Shown here piece by piece: positions 1-12,221 of a stretch of DNA of 64,000 nucleotides (position 1 is the stretch's first letter; the number at the start of each line of letters is the position of its first letter). Below the pieces are notes generated by a model. It saw only the letters and a list, made by a program, of their open reading frames with translations, did not search any database and was not told the origin of the DNA. The position numbers and the translations under genes were made by a program. The stretch is taken from positions 30,082,501 through 30,146,500 of the forward strand of contig AP031351.1 in NCBI GenBank assembly GCA_037833965.1, given 5' to 3'. This DNA comes from Marchantia polymorpha subsp. ruderalis (lineage: Eukaryota; Streptophyta; Marchantiopsida; Marchantiales; Marchantiaceae).

Positions 1-114
1 CCATAGAATCCCCCCTTCCCCCTCCCATTCTGCTCAATTTCATTTATCCTCTTTAAACACCCTCGAGGCTTTAAACAAAATATTTAACACTGACAAAGCT
101 GTTTCTTCTTTTAG

Positions 115-207
115 GTGGAGAAGTCTGCTTTAGTTGGTGCGTCAGATGAAATATTTGAAGGAACAGTCTCCGTGGCTCGGGAACGCTTTCACCGAACCAC
201 AATCTGA
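115..207 (+). CDS. 3'-terminal exon of a gene entering from the left edge (partial)
   Basis: A strong 3' splice site (pyrimidine tract ending TTCTTCTTTTAG at 114, with a CTGAC branch-like site near 90) opens a phase-0 reading of 30 residues from 115 to a TGA at 205-207. The peptide begins VEKSALVGASDEIFEGTVSV and ends RFHRTTI, mixed charged and hydrophobic like coding sequence. The rest of the gene lies before position 1, so the family cannot be named. A 20-codon acidic ORF (ATG 289, with DDD and DDLDSE runs, stop about 351) follows and is more likely 3' UTR than a separate gene. The call rests on splice-site quality and an open frame, not on homology. Confidence 0.45.
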   Translation: MEKSALVGASDEIFEGTVSVARERFHRTTI

Positions 208-1997
208 GAAAGACATAAGCTTTAATATTGATCATATTCATTTAAGTGTAAAGCCTTCCACAGAAACAGAAGGAGTTTAGTAAGGATTATGTTCATGGAC
301 GACGATAGTATGTTGGATGACTTGGACTCTGAAATGACTTATGATGGTTAGAATTTTTTCACTCGCTTTGGGGGGTTTTTAAAAAAAATACATAATTGGC
401 AAAATTAACACACAAAGACTTCAGTCTTGTGGATTAGATCACACTTTGGTGCTCTAGACGGAATATCATGCTATTCCAGGACACCATCTTCATTCCTCGG
501 AAGAAAGGCCATGCAAGCTTTCACGATCATTTCCTTCCCGTCAGATCCCTCCAAGAATACGTTGGGCTTTGTGTTATCTTTATTGCATGACCAATTATCA
601 AGCACAACCAGATTGAAGAGCAAAAATGAATCTGAGTAGAAGATTTCGGTTATGAGACTTCATTTAAGGAAATTATTAAGAAATTGTACAGAAGATTATT
701 TCGCCGAAGAAAAACTTTTTCCAGGACACCGAAACGGAGAAGTCTAAACTTATGACGATACGGTTTCACGGCTGCACTACTTCTCCACTTCTCCCTTTGT
801 CGTTGGACGAAATGAGGCTCAAGAGCATCCTTTAGGCTGTCGATGCTGCATTGAAAAAACACAAAATCGAGAAGGATTTGTCAATTTCTCGTCATTTTTG
901 TAGTCATGTGAATGAAGGAAGGTGTTTGATAGGAGCGGGGAGAGAAGAGATCCAGCCATCACTTCGGCTACAATCAGTATCACAACTACAAGTAACGTAA
1001 ACAATGATGCGAAAGTCATGCCCTTGTTGTCGACACTGATCCCGGATCAGTGATCCGCATTGGAAGTAGTGATAAGTTTCAAGCTCATCATTCCAGTCCG
1101 ATGTTGTCAACTTCTGTCTTTTGTTGTGGTCAGAACCATTGAACGGTTTTGGGAGATTCGAAGTCAAGACGCAGAAAGAGCTTCCTGGCTGGTCAACATG
1201 GCTTGTCAGATGAGTCATAAAAGCAACAAACAACACTCGGACTGGACTTGTGTGTGTCTCGCTAGGAACCACAGTTTGGCGTATATTTTTAGACCTTAGC
1301 TTGGCTATGAGGTTTTTTGTACTTGATGTGTGAAAGTGGACGGCAATGGTGACAAATCCAAAACAGCTTATGCCTTCGATTCGTGTGTCTACAGTGCTGT
1401 AAGAATTTCACGATGAAGAATGTAGTCCTGTTGGAGAACTTATATCCGACCATGAATTCGAGATGCCCCAAAAAGGAAAGTATTACTACACCCATCTAAA
1501 AGCAACCGAATGGCTCTACTGAGCCCCTTTGTACTTTGACCAATACATGACCAGTCAACCTTGAAATACAATTTTCTGAACCTGCAAATCGGTTCTTCTG
1601 TATCGAGAAGAGTATCATCAACGTGGTTCCAGAGATGAATGACGTTGGTCGACATCACATATACAAATGGCGCCCAAATCTGTTTATCAGAAACGAAGAA
1701 AGAGAGAGAGAGAGATACTGTCAACAATTTGAATCTGCTTTGTTGGAAGAGATCCTTGGAAAAGATCTTTGTGACAAACTGCCTGGAGCCACCCCCAAGA
1801 AAAAATGACTGAAATCTCACATCACCATTTTAATTAACATTGGATGCTCGAAAGTCACTGGCTGCTTTCCTGCTAGAGAGGGGCTTCGCTGACCAGAGAA
1901 GACAAATAAACAAACAAACAAACAAACAAACAAAAAGGTCTCTCCATCACATGAATGCTCCATCGTCGCTTCGTACTTGCACAAGTGCTCGGTCGGC
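208..1997. other. No supported gene
   Basis: Mixed-composition DNA with several overlapping short ORFs on both strands, none with a recognisable domain or consistent splicing. It probably includes the 3' UTR of the gene ending at 207. Confidence 0.5.
1904..1935. repeat. (AAAC)n microsatellite
   Basis: About seven tetranucleotide units; a second array of the same motif occurs at 16066-16090. Confidence 0.95.
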
Positions 1998-2289
1998 ATG
2001 AGTCGTGTCCGACTTCTTTCTTATCTTTGCGTTGCGATCCTCATCATCATGAAGTGTAAGTCGTCCATGCGTACTAATGAGAAAACACCTGCTTGCCTTT
2101 GACCTCTTTTGACTTGTTTTTTTATGTAAAGCGTTCCAAAGACTCACAGATCCTTTCGATCTCGGAGGTAATGAGCATCTCTCCAGTCAAAGGAATTTTT
2201 CCATTGCGAAACTGCTCAGAGGTACGACGAATCTCTTCTCTTTGAGTCATACGAGACAAGCCAATAAAAATACACCTACAGGTCTCTAA
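1998..2289 (+). CDS. Candidate short secreted protein, signal-peptide exon plus two exons
   Basis: Exon 1 (1998-2055) starts at ATG and encodes MSRVRLLSYLCVAILIIMK: a basic N-terminus and a hydrophobic core typical of a signal peptide or anchor. It ends at a textbook donor (AAGT|GTAAGTC). The 76-nt intron contains a TACTAAT branch-like site and a T-rich tract before TGTAAAG. Exon 2 (2132-2221) stays in frame, reading SFQRLTDPFDLGGNEHLSSQ followed by RNFSIAKLLR, then a donor AGAG|GTACG. Splicing to 2282 gives an immediate stop and a 51-residue product. If another acceptor is used, this would be the N-terminus of a longer secreted protein. No known peptide-hormone motif (CLE, RALF, PSK, IDA) is visible. 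Intron 1 is convincing, intron 2 weak, and the function unknown. Confidence 0.4.
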
Positions 2290-5200
2290 TCCATAATCTC
2301 ATCTTTGGAAAATGTATATGGAGGGTTTTATTTTTTAGATTGTTGAAGGTATTGGTTTCTAGTTTTTCTTCATTGCAAGAAGATTGCTGAATGACTCTTA
2401 GCTTCTGACTCTGGAATCCCAAAGAACCCAACTCAAATCAACAACTGCAACGAATGGAAAGAGCAATCGGATGGACGATGATAACGGAATCGACAGGAAA
2501 TGATCAGAGATAAAAGAATGAGAGCATAGAATAAGATCACCCAAAGTCAGAACCGAAGATTTGTTAGTGGCATATTGTGTATGCCTGCCTGTTAGTCACA
2601 GAGTGACCGAACGCTGGTTGGATGTACCCCAGATTACCGTCACCATGGAGTGCGAATTCAACAAGCTAATTATGTGCTCAATGATCAGATTCCGAAGCAG
2701 ATTCATCGGAAAGAAGAATGAGGTCACTTTTTCCCCTCGTTGGTATCAGATATTTTGGAAGAGAGAGGGAGAGGGAGTAAGGGGATCCCAAGTGTAAGGT
2801 CATCGAAAGCCACCAATGTGTGTGAGGAAGAAGATCTCGAAGGAACATCAATCTTAGCAAGATGTTTCAATCAGTCACAATCATCTATCCAGCGGTGACA
2901 TGATGGGTAAATCGAGGAGGTAAAAACTCTCCAAGTCCCAATTCCACAATGACTATTTGTGGCATTTCGCTTCTCATCGAAGAACAAAGGATTGACTCTC
3001 GACTCAGTCACCCACCCCAGATCACACGAAAGGAATGTTCACCCCCAAGAATCCATATCTCCTTTCTGCCTTCCGATACCACATCCCTTTTTACCAACAT
3101 ACTACATGAAAATGGCGTCGATGATGAGGAGATGGTGGTGGTGAGGTGGATTTATTCCTACTCCGAGAGATCTCATTCGCCAAGCGACAAGAGCAAGCAT
3201 CATTGCTCTTGACAGCGGTGCATGAGCAGGAACTGCTTACTGGCTGGGTCACATCCAACTGTGACATGTCACCCACTGTGCACTTTTCCCTTTACAGGAT
3301 TTGTTTTTCTCTGTCTCCTTTTGTTTTAAACCAGAGTATGTGTTGCTTGGAGCATCTTCGCTCAGCAATCACATCTCTCTCGAGGTTCATTCGGTCTCCA
3401 TGGATTCAGAACCCATTTCTGCACGCACACTCCAAACGCAGAACATCTTCCAAACCGAAGGTTTCTGGTGTTCGTCCATTGTCTTTATATTTTCTTCGTC
3501 TTCTTCTTCTTGCTCTGTCTTTCCTTTCTGGGAGGTTGTATTTTTGTACGTACTCATTAGACCACCTCAGACCGATCTCCATCCGATCTCCAGCTACGTG
3601 GAGACGTCTCGATTAGGAATTCAAGATAGAGCTAGGTAGGTGCCTTTATATCCCAACAGCCACAATCACTAGCTCGCCAGTGAGACCATCAGTTGACGAT
3701 GTACACCTCAGAGGATGCATGCGCGGTGATCTCCATTTTGTTACCAGAATATAAAATGAGGTGAAGAAATCGAAGCAATGCTAACGAGATGAAGATGCAG
3801 TACGAATATCATGCAAAGCTCCGGGTGTTTGTTTCTTTGTTAGTTAGTTAGTTGAAGGCTTGGGATTTTGGGAAAACAGATTCTTATCTCAAGATACATT
3901 ATTATTGCCGAGTAGATAGAGAGATGGGGAGAGAGAGAGAGAGGTAACTAACTGCCTCAACCATCGGATCGATTATTTCCGCCTAAAAATTGGACATGTC
4001 CGGTCGAGTTCAAGTGTTTGTACCGACACAACCACGAACAAAATCCTCGAGTAGAAAGATTTGCGCTGCCTAGCGATATGCTACCAGTGCACAGCATCTA
4101 GGAACGCATTTCAACTTGGCGTTCCCTCCAAAAGTCGTTAAGATGATTTGGCTACCGTGCAGACAACTCGCTCGAGTGATGTAAGCAATCAATCATGTCT
4201 TTCTTGTGTCCACAAATGGAGCATTATCTACAATGCCCTTCCCACAAATCGATTCTGTGCCCACCCCATCGCAAGGAGAAAACAACACAGTAACGTACCA
4301 ATTTGGGCTCGCCAAGTACCCTTGGGTTCAAATCAGATTCGTCACCTCGTTATGCCACTTGCGTTGTACGATGTAGGTTCGTGAGATGGTTTCAGCTTTC
4401 ATTTTTAAAATGTCTTTTTTATTCTCATGCTTAATCTCTATTGTCATCCTCGTTCGATGGGATTGAGGTGGGAATATGTGTCCTCTCGAATGTGTGTCAC
4501 CGATGCAGCTTTCTGCTTCCTCCTCGTCCAGGTCTGTACATTCCTCTCACTCCAAGTATAATTTTAAGAATCTGTAAAAAGCTATCAAATGTTTAGAGGA
4601 CGGGAATTTGTACAATCATGAGTGGCTTTTACTTTCGGTGTGTCTTCACGTGACACTTTCTCTGCGGTGGTGTATGTGTCTCGATCGAGGGAGATACGTG
4701 TTTACAGAAAAAGCATTACAAATCAGAAAGCCTATACTGCCCTTGCCCATCTCAATCAGAGCTTCGTTTCTGACGAGAAGAGTATCCCTCACTCTTTGAG
4801 CATACACAACTTTCCAGAATGAAGCCATTGGGGTGGCGTGAAATGATATCTGGGGAGATGAATAGACTTTCTAGCTCGGAGCACTTCCAATCCCTCCTCC
4901 CTCCATCGGTCTTTCCCAACCATTTTTTCTCCTCTAGAAGCTCAGGCATGATAATGAAACAGGTGAGGAAACTACATCCACCATCATATAAGTTTCGTGC
5001 AATATTGAAGCAGTTTGCAACGCTCTCGACCCTCAAAATTCCCACACCAGTTGCACTAAAAGAAGACAAGAGAAGAAGTGAAAAAAAACTCAAGTGATCG
5101 AAAAGCTAAGAGAAAAAATAATCAGCCTCCTGCAATGAAGACAATTTCTTTTCGTAAAAATGTAAGCTCTAAGCTAAAAAATCTTAGCTTTGGAAGGGCT

Positions 5201-5404
5201 ATATGATTATTAACCTCAAGGGCCGATGTAAAGTCTATTTCAGACAATGAAATATCATTCATGTACATAAAACAGGAGAAATCCTATATATAGGAGATGG
5301 ATCCTCTTAAATAATAATCATTAAGAAGATCTTGTTGTTTGTGAACTGTTTTATTTAGATAGTTTGGATATCTGTTTTTTCCATATTTCCAGTTGTGAAG
5401 CTAT

Positions 5405-5670
5405 TTGTCTAGCCCCATGTTACTCTTCTGGTGCCATCCCTGTATGGACTAATGGGCCATCTCATACTTTTTGGTATATTACATGGTGCCCCTTATTGAC
5501 CTCTGTGAAGGTGAATATTTGCCAGTGGTGAAGAAGGACATAACTTCTGTTGTGATGCATTTAGTTCTAGCCCCTTGTTCCCTTGTTACCTCGTCTGGTT
5601 CCATCCCCGTGGAGATTATGGGCCTTCTTGCCCATCCTTTTGGATATTTTACTCGGTGCCCCTGATTATG
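5405..5670. repeat. Diverged direct repeat, offset about 158 bp
   Basis: TCTAGCCCCATGTTACTC near 5409 is echoed by TCTAGCCCCTTGTTCCC near 5567. The order then repeats with substitutions: TCTGGTGCCATCC / TCTGGTTCCATCC, ATGGGCC, TTTTTGGTATATTACATGGTGCCCC / TTTTGGATATTTTACTCGGTGCCCC. This looks like an old tandem duplication or two decayed copies of one repeat. Confidence 0.75.
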
Positions 5671-8580
5671 GTTTGCCTTTTGCTTGTGCTTAGAGGGAAG
5701 GAGGAACAGGGAAGCACACTTGCACAACCACTCACTGCTGCTCTCTGCTCATGTAGAGGGGGAAAGTGAAGAAGAAATAGCAGACAAGATGGACAGAGGC
5801 ACTATAGAAGAACAGTGATTTCTGTCGATGGAGGGAGGGATGGAAACGAAAGCTTGGGTCAAAATTACGGAGCAGGAGGAGGAGGGAGGGTCGAGGCCAC
5901 GAGACATGAGGAGGAGGAGGATTCAGTTTGAGGTTGGAGATGAGATGAGCTGAGCTCGATGGGGCGTCATCCTGTCGAACACAGCTTCCCGCAGAAGGGA
6001 CAAGTACACTCGATACGTGTAAGGATGCAGCCTGGGCTGGTGGCTGACGCCAGAGTCCACGCCATGCTTATGCCTTGAGCTTTGAACCTACGGACATTCC
6101 ATGGCTGCACCAACTACTACTACTGCAGTGCCGCTACGACGACGACGACCTCACCGCATCACCTCGAGCTTGAATACACGCTTGATGAAGAAGTTAGCTC
6201 CTCGGCCACTTCCTTACTGTACTCATTTCGCCGTCCAGGCTCCCATTTATTTCGAGCATGTTGCTGCATGGCGAATGTAAGGGACGCTTCAAGAAGAAGG
6301 CCCTCCAGTGTGGTTGATAATTGGTGGATGTCACGACGATGCGCCCGGCCTTTAATGGCTCCTGTGCTCACTGTACTACCGACCGATGGATGGTCACTGG
6401 AATTATTCTCCCCTCTCTATCCCTTTCCCTTTCCACCCTCATGAGGTCGAATTAGCGACTTTTGTGAAATAAATCCGCATCCTAATCAAGGTTATGATTG
6501 GCCAAAGACGAGGAGGAGGAGGAGTTCAGACTCTTCAGAGGGCCTTCCATGATTTCCATCACTGTACGTGTCGATCACGGAAGGGGCACTCTTCAAAAGT
6601 CAATACACTCTCGACCTTCGTGGAAGATGGACCAGGAGGGAGATCTGAATCATGCATGCATTCGAAACTTTTGAATGGAGCTCGTCATCGCCGTCAGGCC
6701 TCGAGGATTAGCACTTAACCTCTTAAGCGTCGAGACATGACATGTTCGAGAGGGTAGATGGTCTTATGGATCATTTCCTATGAAAGGAAAATGAAGAAAT
6801 GAGACGTGAAATTGCACCTGCAATTAACTCGAGCTGGTTTTGAATAGGCCATGGAGCACGACCTTCATTCCGTGGTGGTTATATTCAACAAGATGTCTAC
6901 ACGCTTTGTGCTTCGGCAAACTGGAAACTTTAGCTTTTTAAAATACATAGTATATTAATTTCTATTTATCATAGTCATTGATAGTACCCATATTGAGTAG
7001 GACTTGAGTTATGTTGGGAAGTGCAGCTTCGGTGGCAGAAGATCATGATGATGTTGTTGTTGTTTATGTGCTGAGTTTGTCCCTCCGCAGCTCAATGATT
7101 TTGGAGCATCAGGACAGCTTTAATGTTGTTGTGTGATTGCCCACGCCTAAATCTCCAGAGAAATGCTATGACGAAATTCCACCCATTGACAATCAAAGAG
7201 CGATCGTTGTTGTTGTTGAGTTCAAAATGGTCTAGTAAAGCTCTGGAGAATGTGGTTCTAGACACGAGACATGATTGAACGAGGTGCGCCAAAATAGGTA
7301 CGAAGAAGTGAGAATTGGTATTTTGAAACTTTTGGTTTTAAAGTGCCCCCTCGTTCCTTTAAAGATGCTCGGCTGCAAATCATACTCGAGGCTTCAAACT
7401 CTCAACAACCCCTTCTCACTTCGAAATCCAGTCCTCTCAAACTCGAGACATTGGAACTCGCTTCATTCCCATGATCTTTGATCATGTTATTCGAGTTCGT
7501 CACATCCTTCAGCACACTAAACCCGGATCGAACATCGACCTACCTCTTGTTTGAATTCATATGCTTGGAGCTGTAAAGGAAAATCAATTGTGCTCGCCTG
7601 ATCAACGAGGAGGGCAGAGAAGCCATGATGCATGACCGTCGATCTCTGAAACTCAGGGCCTTCATATCTGGCATAAAGGTTACATGTCTCAATACGAAAT
7701 TGACGCGTTCCAACTTAGTCTAGTGAGCATTCTCCCAGAGGAGAGATTTTCAAAATTACTAATCTTGACTGGATTAATGTTCGTTACTTGTGATCCACAA
7801 ATCTCCACTTTGGCCAACAAATATGAGGACTGGAATATCATGGTACAGTACTTGCTTGCGAAGAGTCCTGGACTGCTGGATACGGAGTTCGTGCTTGTAT
7901 GTTATGTTAGGCTTAAACAATGTTGCTCTCTCGCTCTGCTTGCTTTTGATCCAAGGTCATGGCCATGCAGAGTACGTGCAAGTTCGGTGTCATGGCACCA
8001 CTGTGGAGACTGTACAATGTTGCTCTCTGACCACTACGTGATGAAACTCTACTGTGGTGACCAGTGGACTGATTTCTCGGGGAATTCAACGTTTCGTTTT
8101 CCTCACACTTCTGCTTCTGCTGCTGTTCTGCTGAATTCAGCTCTACATGCTTGCTTGCTGTAGGTCTTCCAACTTTGCCGATGACCAAGGATTGACTCGA
8201 CAAAGTTGTTCCTCTTTGGCGAGTAGGTGGATTTCAGAGGGCCACGACCAATGGCGAGCTACGGGTGTTCAAAATGAGATACCTAGTGAACGAACTCTTG
8301 TTGTGCATTCAACCAAAAGTTGCCACTCCTTCATTGTCGAGTTTGAATATTGGGAAGATTCTGCTGGGAGACGATTTCAGCTCAGCTTGCAGACAGATGC
8401 GCATGTGAATCTAGTGAACACATCCTTTTGGGTTAGAGTGTCGAGACTTCGAATCGTACTTCCACCTCCTCCTCCTCCAAGAGAAGAAGCAAAGATCGCT
8501 CCCCATAGTCAGTCAGCCAACTACGTTCTGTGATGTCTCATGGATCTCAGCGAACCAAAAAACCTGAAGCCTTTCCGAAA

Positions 8581-8601
8581 GTCGACACGACACGACACGA
8601 C
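8581..8601. repeat. (CGACA)n pentanucleotide repeat
   Basis: Four near-perfect pentanucleotide units within GTCGACACGACACGACACGA. Confidence 0.85.
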
Positions 8602-9907
8602 CCCACCTGACCAGCAGCGATCACCTTGGCCCACCATAGCGTCTCTTGTGAGAAAGGTGGTCGTTCTCACTTGCCCGAACCAGAAATCTGCTCGAGCTCA
8701 TTCTCGTGCTCCTCTTGCTCCCTGCACGAAACCCGGTGAGCTAGAGAGTGAGGCCATAAATGGAAGCTTTTGGAAGGCTTTTGGACGAACGACGAGATAT
8801 ATATACGACATGGTGTCTCCTCAACTCTCCTCTCTCGTGTCTGCTTGTGTTGGTCTTTAGAAAGATGTTGGGTTCTTCGAGCTTTGAACCGGTCGACTTC
8901 AGATTGTCACCTCCATCGCCTGGTCGGAAGAATGTTGGTCCCAAAGTCAAGCAAAATCTGCACACGCTGGATTCTGATACTCACAACATCATCCTGTCGC
9001 CACTCCACTTCTTCATTGTCTAATACCTCTTCCTCTTAGACACTCTTATTGCTGCCCTTTTATTGGGGGCTTGAGCTTTAAAATCCTTCAAAGATTACCA
9101 TTTCTCCGTATTGAATTCATATTATATGTAGTCTTTGATATATTTTTATATCTTCCAACAGGTGGCTCCCTTTCCTCATCAGCAGTTGACTTCAATCTTG
9201 AGACACGGTTGCAAACATGTTGTTGACAAATTCAGTAAATTAAATAAACCATGGAAACTATTGCATGAGATCATCGCAGTGGCCTGGAGGCCAGATCATA
9301 CAATGTTTACAAAAAGCCCCGTTTTCTAAAGTACCCTCATGAGGTCTGCTGGATGGTCTAAGACATCTCGAAAACGTGGACGCCTGTCCCACTTTGGGAC
9401 TTGCAAACTTCGAAGGGCGAACTCACTCTCTTGCCTACTCGAGGATCATCTGTCACCTGACCAGCACACAATTATCAGACTGATTGACCTCGCATCGTTT
9501 TTGCTACATTACCTCGTTACTCTCTAAATGGATTGAAATGATATTTCTAATCATAATTAAAATGGTTTCTAAAACATTTTTACTAATTAAAATGGTTTGG
9601 TTAAAATTAGAGAATGGAGGGTTTAATTGGGTTTGTCCACGAGGTAGCTACTTCACTGCATTGCAATACAATTGAAGTGCCATCTTGCTAAACTAGAAGT
9701 GGTTAGTAATGCAGGAGGAGGCACCGTACCCCTGAAGGAAACCACGTCCAGTTCTGAGACGGAGGCCAACCGTGTACCGTAAGCCCCTCTCAGAATGAAA
9801 GTACAGGACCCGAAGCACCGTAAGTCCACGACGTAGGGTCCAAAACCGGGCGTGAGTTAGCCCCCGGTGCTACCCCGCAGTTTAAGCCGGGTCAGGAGTC
9901 AGGTTTA

Positions 9908-9931
9908 GGGGCAGGGGCTGGGGCTGGGGCT
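9908..9931. repeat. (GGGGCT)n hexamer repeat
   Basis: Four consecutive hexamers, the first GGGGCA and then three GGGGCT, in the GC-rich block. Confidence 0.95.
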
Positions 9932-10642
9932 TCCACGGCCACTCCAGCCCTCCAGGACGCGTACGGCCGGTTAAGGGACGGGGTACTGCAAACGGCCGAC
10001 TTATTCCTAAACGAGTTCAAAACACGAGATTAGAGTGGAATTCCCCCCGAAAGCGGGGGCTCGGGCCCGGTTACCGAGGTAATTGAGAATTAAGCACCGG
10101 ATAAGAGTAGAGGAGCGCCTGCAAGGAAGTAAGTTGCAGTAAGTGAGCGGTAAACTTCTGAAGCCCCAGCAAAGACCACGTGATGGGGATAGGGGCCGGG
10201 GGTGTGGTTACTGCCACGCTTCGGGACTGGTACTGGGACTGGGGTACCGCGTACAGCAGCCAGGAGAGCGGACCCTCTCAGTGGGACCCCCCACCTCCGG
10301 GGGAGGGGGGAGGGGGCTGGGGAAAATCCCGGCGGAGGACAAGCAACAGGAGGTCGTCGTGGGGCAGCTCGCGTCCCCGAACCTCAGGCTCCCCGGTTCG
10401 GGGAGCCGCCGGGTGGACGACGCAAGCCCCCGAAGCAGGAAATGGTAATGGAAATAGCTAAGCCCTTCTCTTGGCCCAAGCCCGGGCAGTCCCGAGCCTC
10501 AAGCCCAGCCCCAGGCCCTGGCCCTGGCCATTGCGCAGACCTCGCGTTGCATTTGCACTGGTCCACGAGAGGGAGATTTATGATTGAGGCTAGAATTTTC
10601 AATGAGTTGTGGATGTTTCTCGCAGACCTCCTCAGCGCTCCT

Positions 10643-10666
10643 GGAGCTGGAGCTGGAGCTGGAGCT
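10643..10666. repeat. (GGAGCT)4 hexamer repeat
   Basis: Four perfect hexamer units; related GGCCCT units lie at 10507-10529. Confidence 0.95.
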
Positions 10667-11853
10667 TGAGCAGCTGCCTGCTGCTCACCCTCTTTATCTG
10701 GGCCTCGTTTCAGTTTATCTCTCTCATCGTCTCTCTGCTTTGGATTCGTGGATCCAGGTCGCAGATCTCGATTGCCTGCTAGCCTGACTGCCACTTATTT
10801 TCCTCCTGGCTTGTCTTCATTCTCTCTAGAAATAATTTTGACCGTCGAAGGAAAACTGCAAATGCTGCCTCTGCTCCAGAACCTCAGAGAGTGAGAGAGC
10901 TGGGGCGAATGAGTGTAAGTAAGAGAAAAAGAGAGAGAGAGTAAGAAAGAAAGAAAAATGATACAAATCGTTGTGCATGAGTGAAGTGTGAGTGAAGAGT
11001 TACTGGGGAATCGTCGAGAGAGAGAGAGAGAGAAGGAAATACGAGGGGCCATGTTGCTCTGCTCTGCTGATCTCAGATTAGATTAGCTTAGCTTAGCTCA
11101 GATCAGGCAGGTCAGTCCACCTCTGCTGTGCGCAGATTTCAGATACTTCAGTAGTGGATGGGCCTTAGGGGACTACCGTTTGGCGTACTTCCTGATCATG
11201 AGTTGTTGTATCGGTTTTGGCTGGTAATCTAAAGACGCAATTTCGAACTGGGTAATTTTTTTTATTCTTCTTCTTCTGCTGCTGCTCTGCGACTGTCGTT
11301 TTCTCTTTCCCTGCCTGCCTGCCTCCCATCGATATAATTATTTGTTCGTCTGGGGGCTCAGTCAGTCTCATTTATCCGCTGGATCGGCAGCAGCTCTGGC
11401 ATACTCAGAATCCCGGGACTCTGGCCGCCTAGAATTTCGGTGTGTGCGTGAGAACTCATTACCTACTAATTCAGCACTTAGTGCAATCATGCTCAGGAAC
11501 TTTACCTTTCCTTCCTTCCTCTCCCCTCCCCTCCCCGCCTTCTGAATCCACTTCTGATGCTTAGTCTATGAACAATGCAGCCTTCTCGGTGCATGATCCG
11601 CAGACGCAGCCAGGAGTCTCTAGAAAAGTTAGCATCTCGCTTCCGTGTGTGCCCCTCGTGCTCGGGTTATCCGCATGAGCACTTCGTGTACATTCACACG
11701 GCGGTACAATGTCAGCTCTCGCTACGGGAAGAACGTCCAAGTCTTTCGCCCCGAGTGTACTTGGAATCAGAGAGAATATCAGTGGCAGGCGACGAAGAAA
11801 CTGAAGAGGCGTAGCAAACAACTCATGAATCTGAACGATCCAAGTACACACCA

Positions 11854-11880
11854 CAGCCTCAGCCACAGCCTCAGTCTCAG
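11854..11880. repeat. (CAGCCT)n hexamer repeat
   Basis: Four hexamer units with single-base variants (CAGCCT, CAGCCA, CAGCCT, CAGTCT). Confidence 0.85.
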
Positions 11881-11942
11881 ACAGCACAATACCATGGCCA
11901 CCAGAGAAAACCAGCCTCAGGGATCGTTGCAAATCATCGGGC

Positions 11943-11972
11943 GAGCCTGAGCCCGAGCCCGAGCCCGAGTCC
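11943..11972. repeat. (GAGCCC)n hexamer repeat
   Basis: Five consecutive units: GAGCCT, three GAGCCC, then GAGTCC. Confidence 0.95.
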
Positions 11973-12183
11973 ATGCAAAGTCACGGGAAGAGACTTCGCA
12001 TCGCCGCAGTTACTGCCTCTGCAAGGTGACGTGCCTGTCGTGGTCAGTGCGCTGGTGCCACAGTGCCACCACTCCGATCGCAGACCGCCACAATTAATGT
12101 GTCCCTCTCGTCGTATATTCGAAAAGATTGGACTGTCACCGAGTCTCTCGGCAGGTGTCCCTAGAGCGCCGAGGCACTGGGCA

Positions 12184-12221
12184 GCATTGCAGCATTGCAG
12201 CATTGCAGCGAGCGAGCGAGC
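12184..12221. repeat. (GCATTGCA)3 followed by (GCGA)3
   Basis: Three perfect 8-bp units run straight into a GCGA tetranucleotide run. Confidence 0.9.

Larger units (their letters stand above)
2290..9700. other. No supported gene; repeat-bearing DNA
   Basis: Contains the diverged 158-bp-offset repeat at 5.4 kb, purine-rich (GGA)n stretches at 5.87-5.93 and 6.5 kb, and the pentanucleotide run at 8.58 kb. ORFs of up to 159 codons (for example 7684-8163, plus) show no family resemblance and overlap others in different frames. Confidence 0.55.
9701..10700. other. GC-rich block of unknown origin
   Basis: Markedly GC-rich compared with both flanks, with a sharp left edge near 9,710. It contains many CCGG, GGGGC and TAAGC words. 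ORFs are open in several frames at once, as expected of GC-rich noncoding sequence. It looks unlike the rest of the window and may be an inserted organelle or repeat sequence, but no specific match was recognised. Confidence 0.45.

Noticed and set aside
10143..10794. Overlapping ORFs of 90-155 codons in the GC-rich block
   Set aside because: Open in several frames and on both strands at once because stop codons are rare in GC-rich repeats; no domains.
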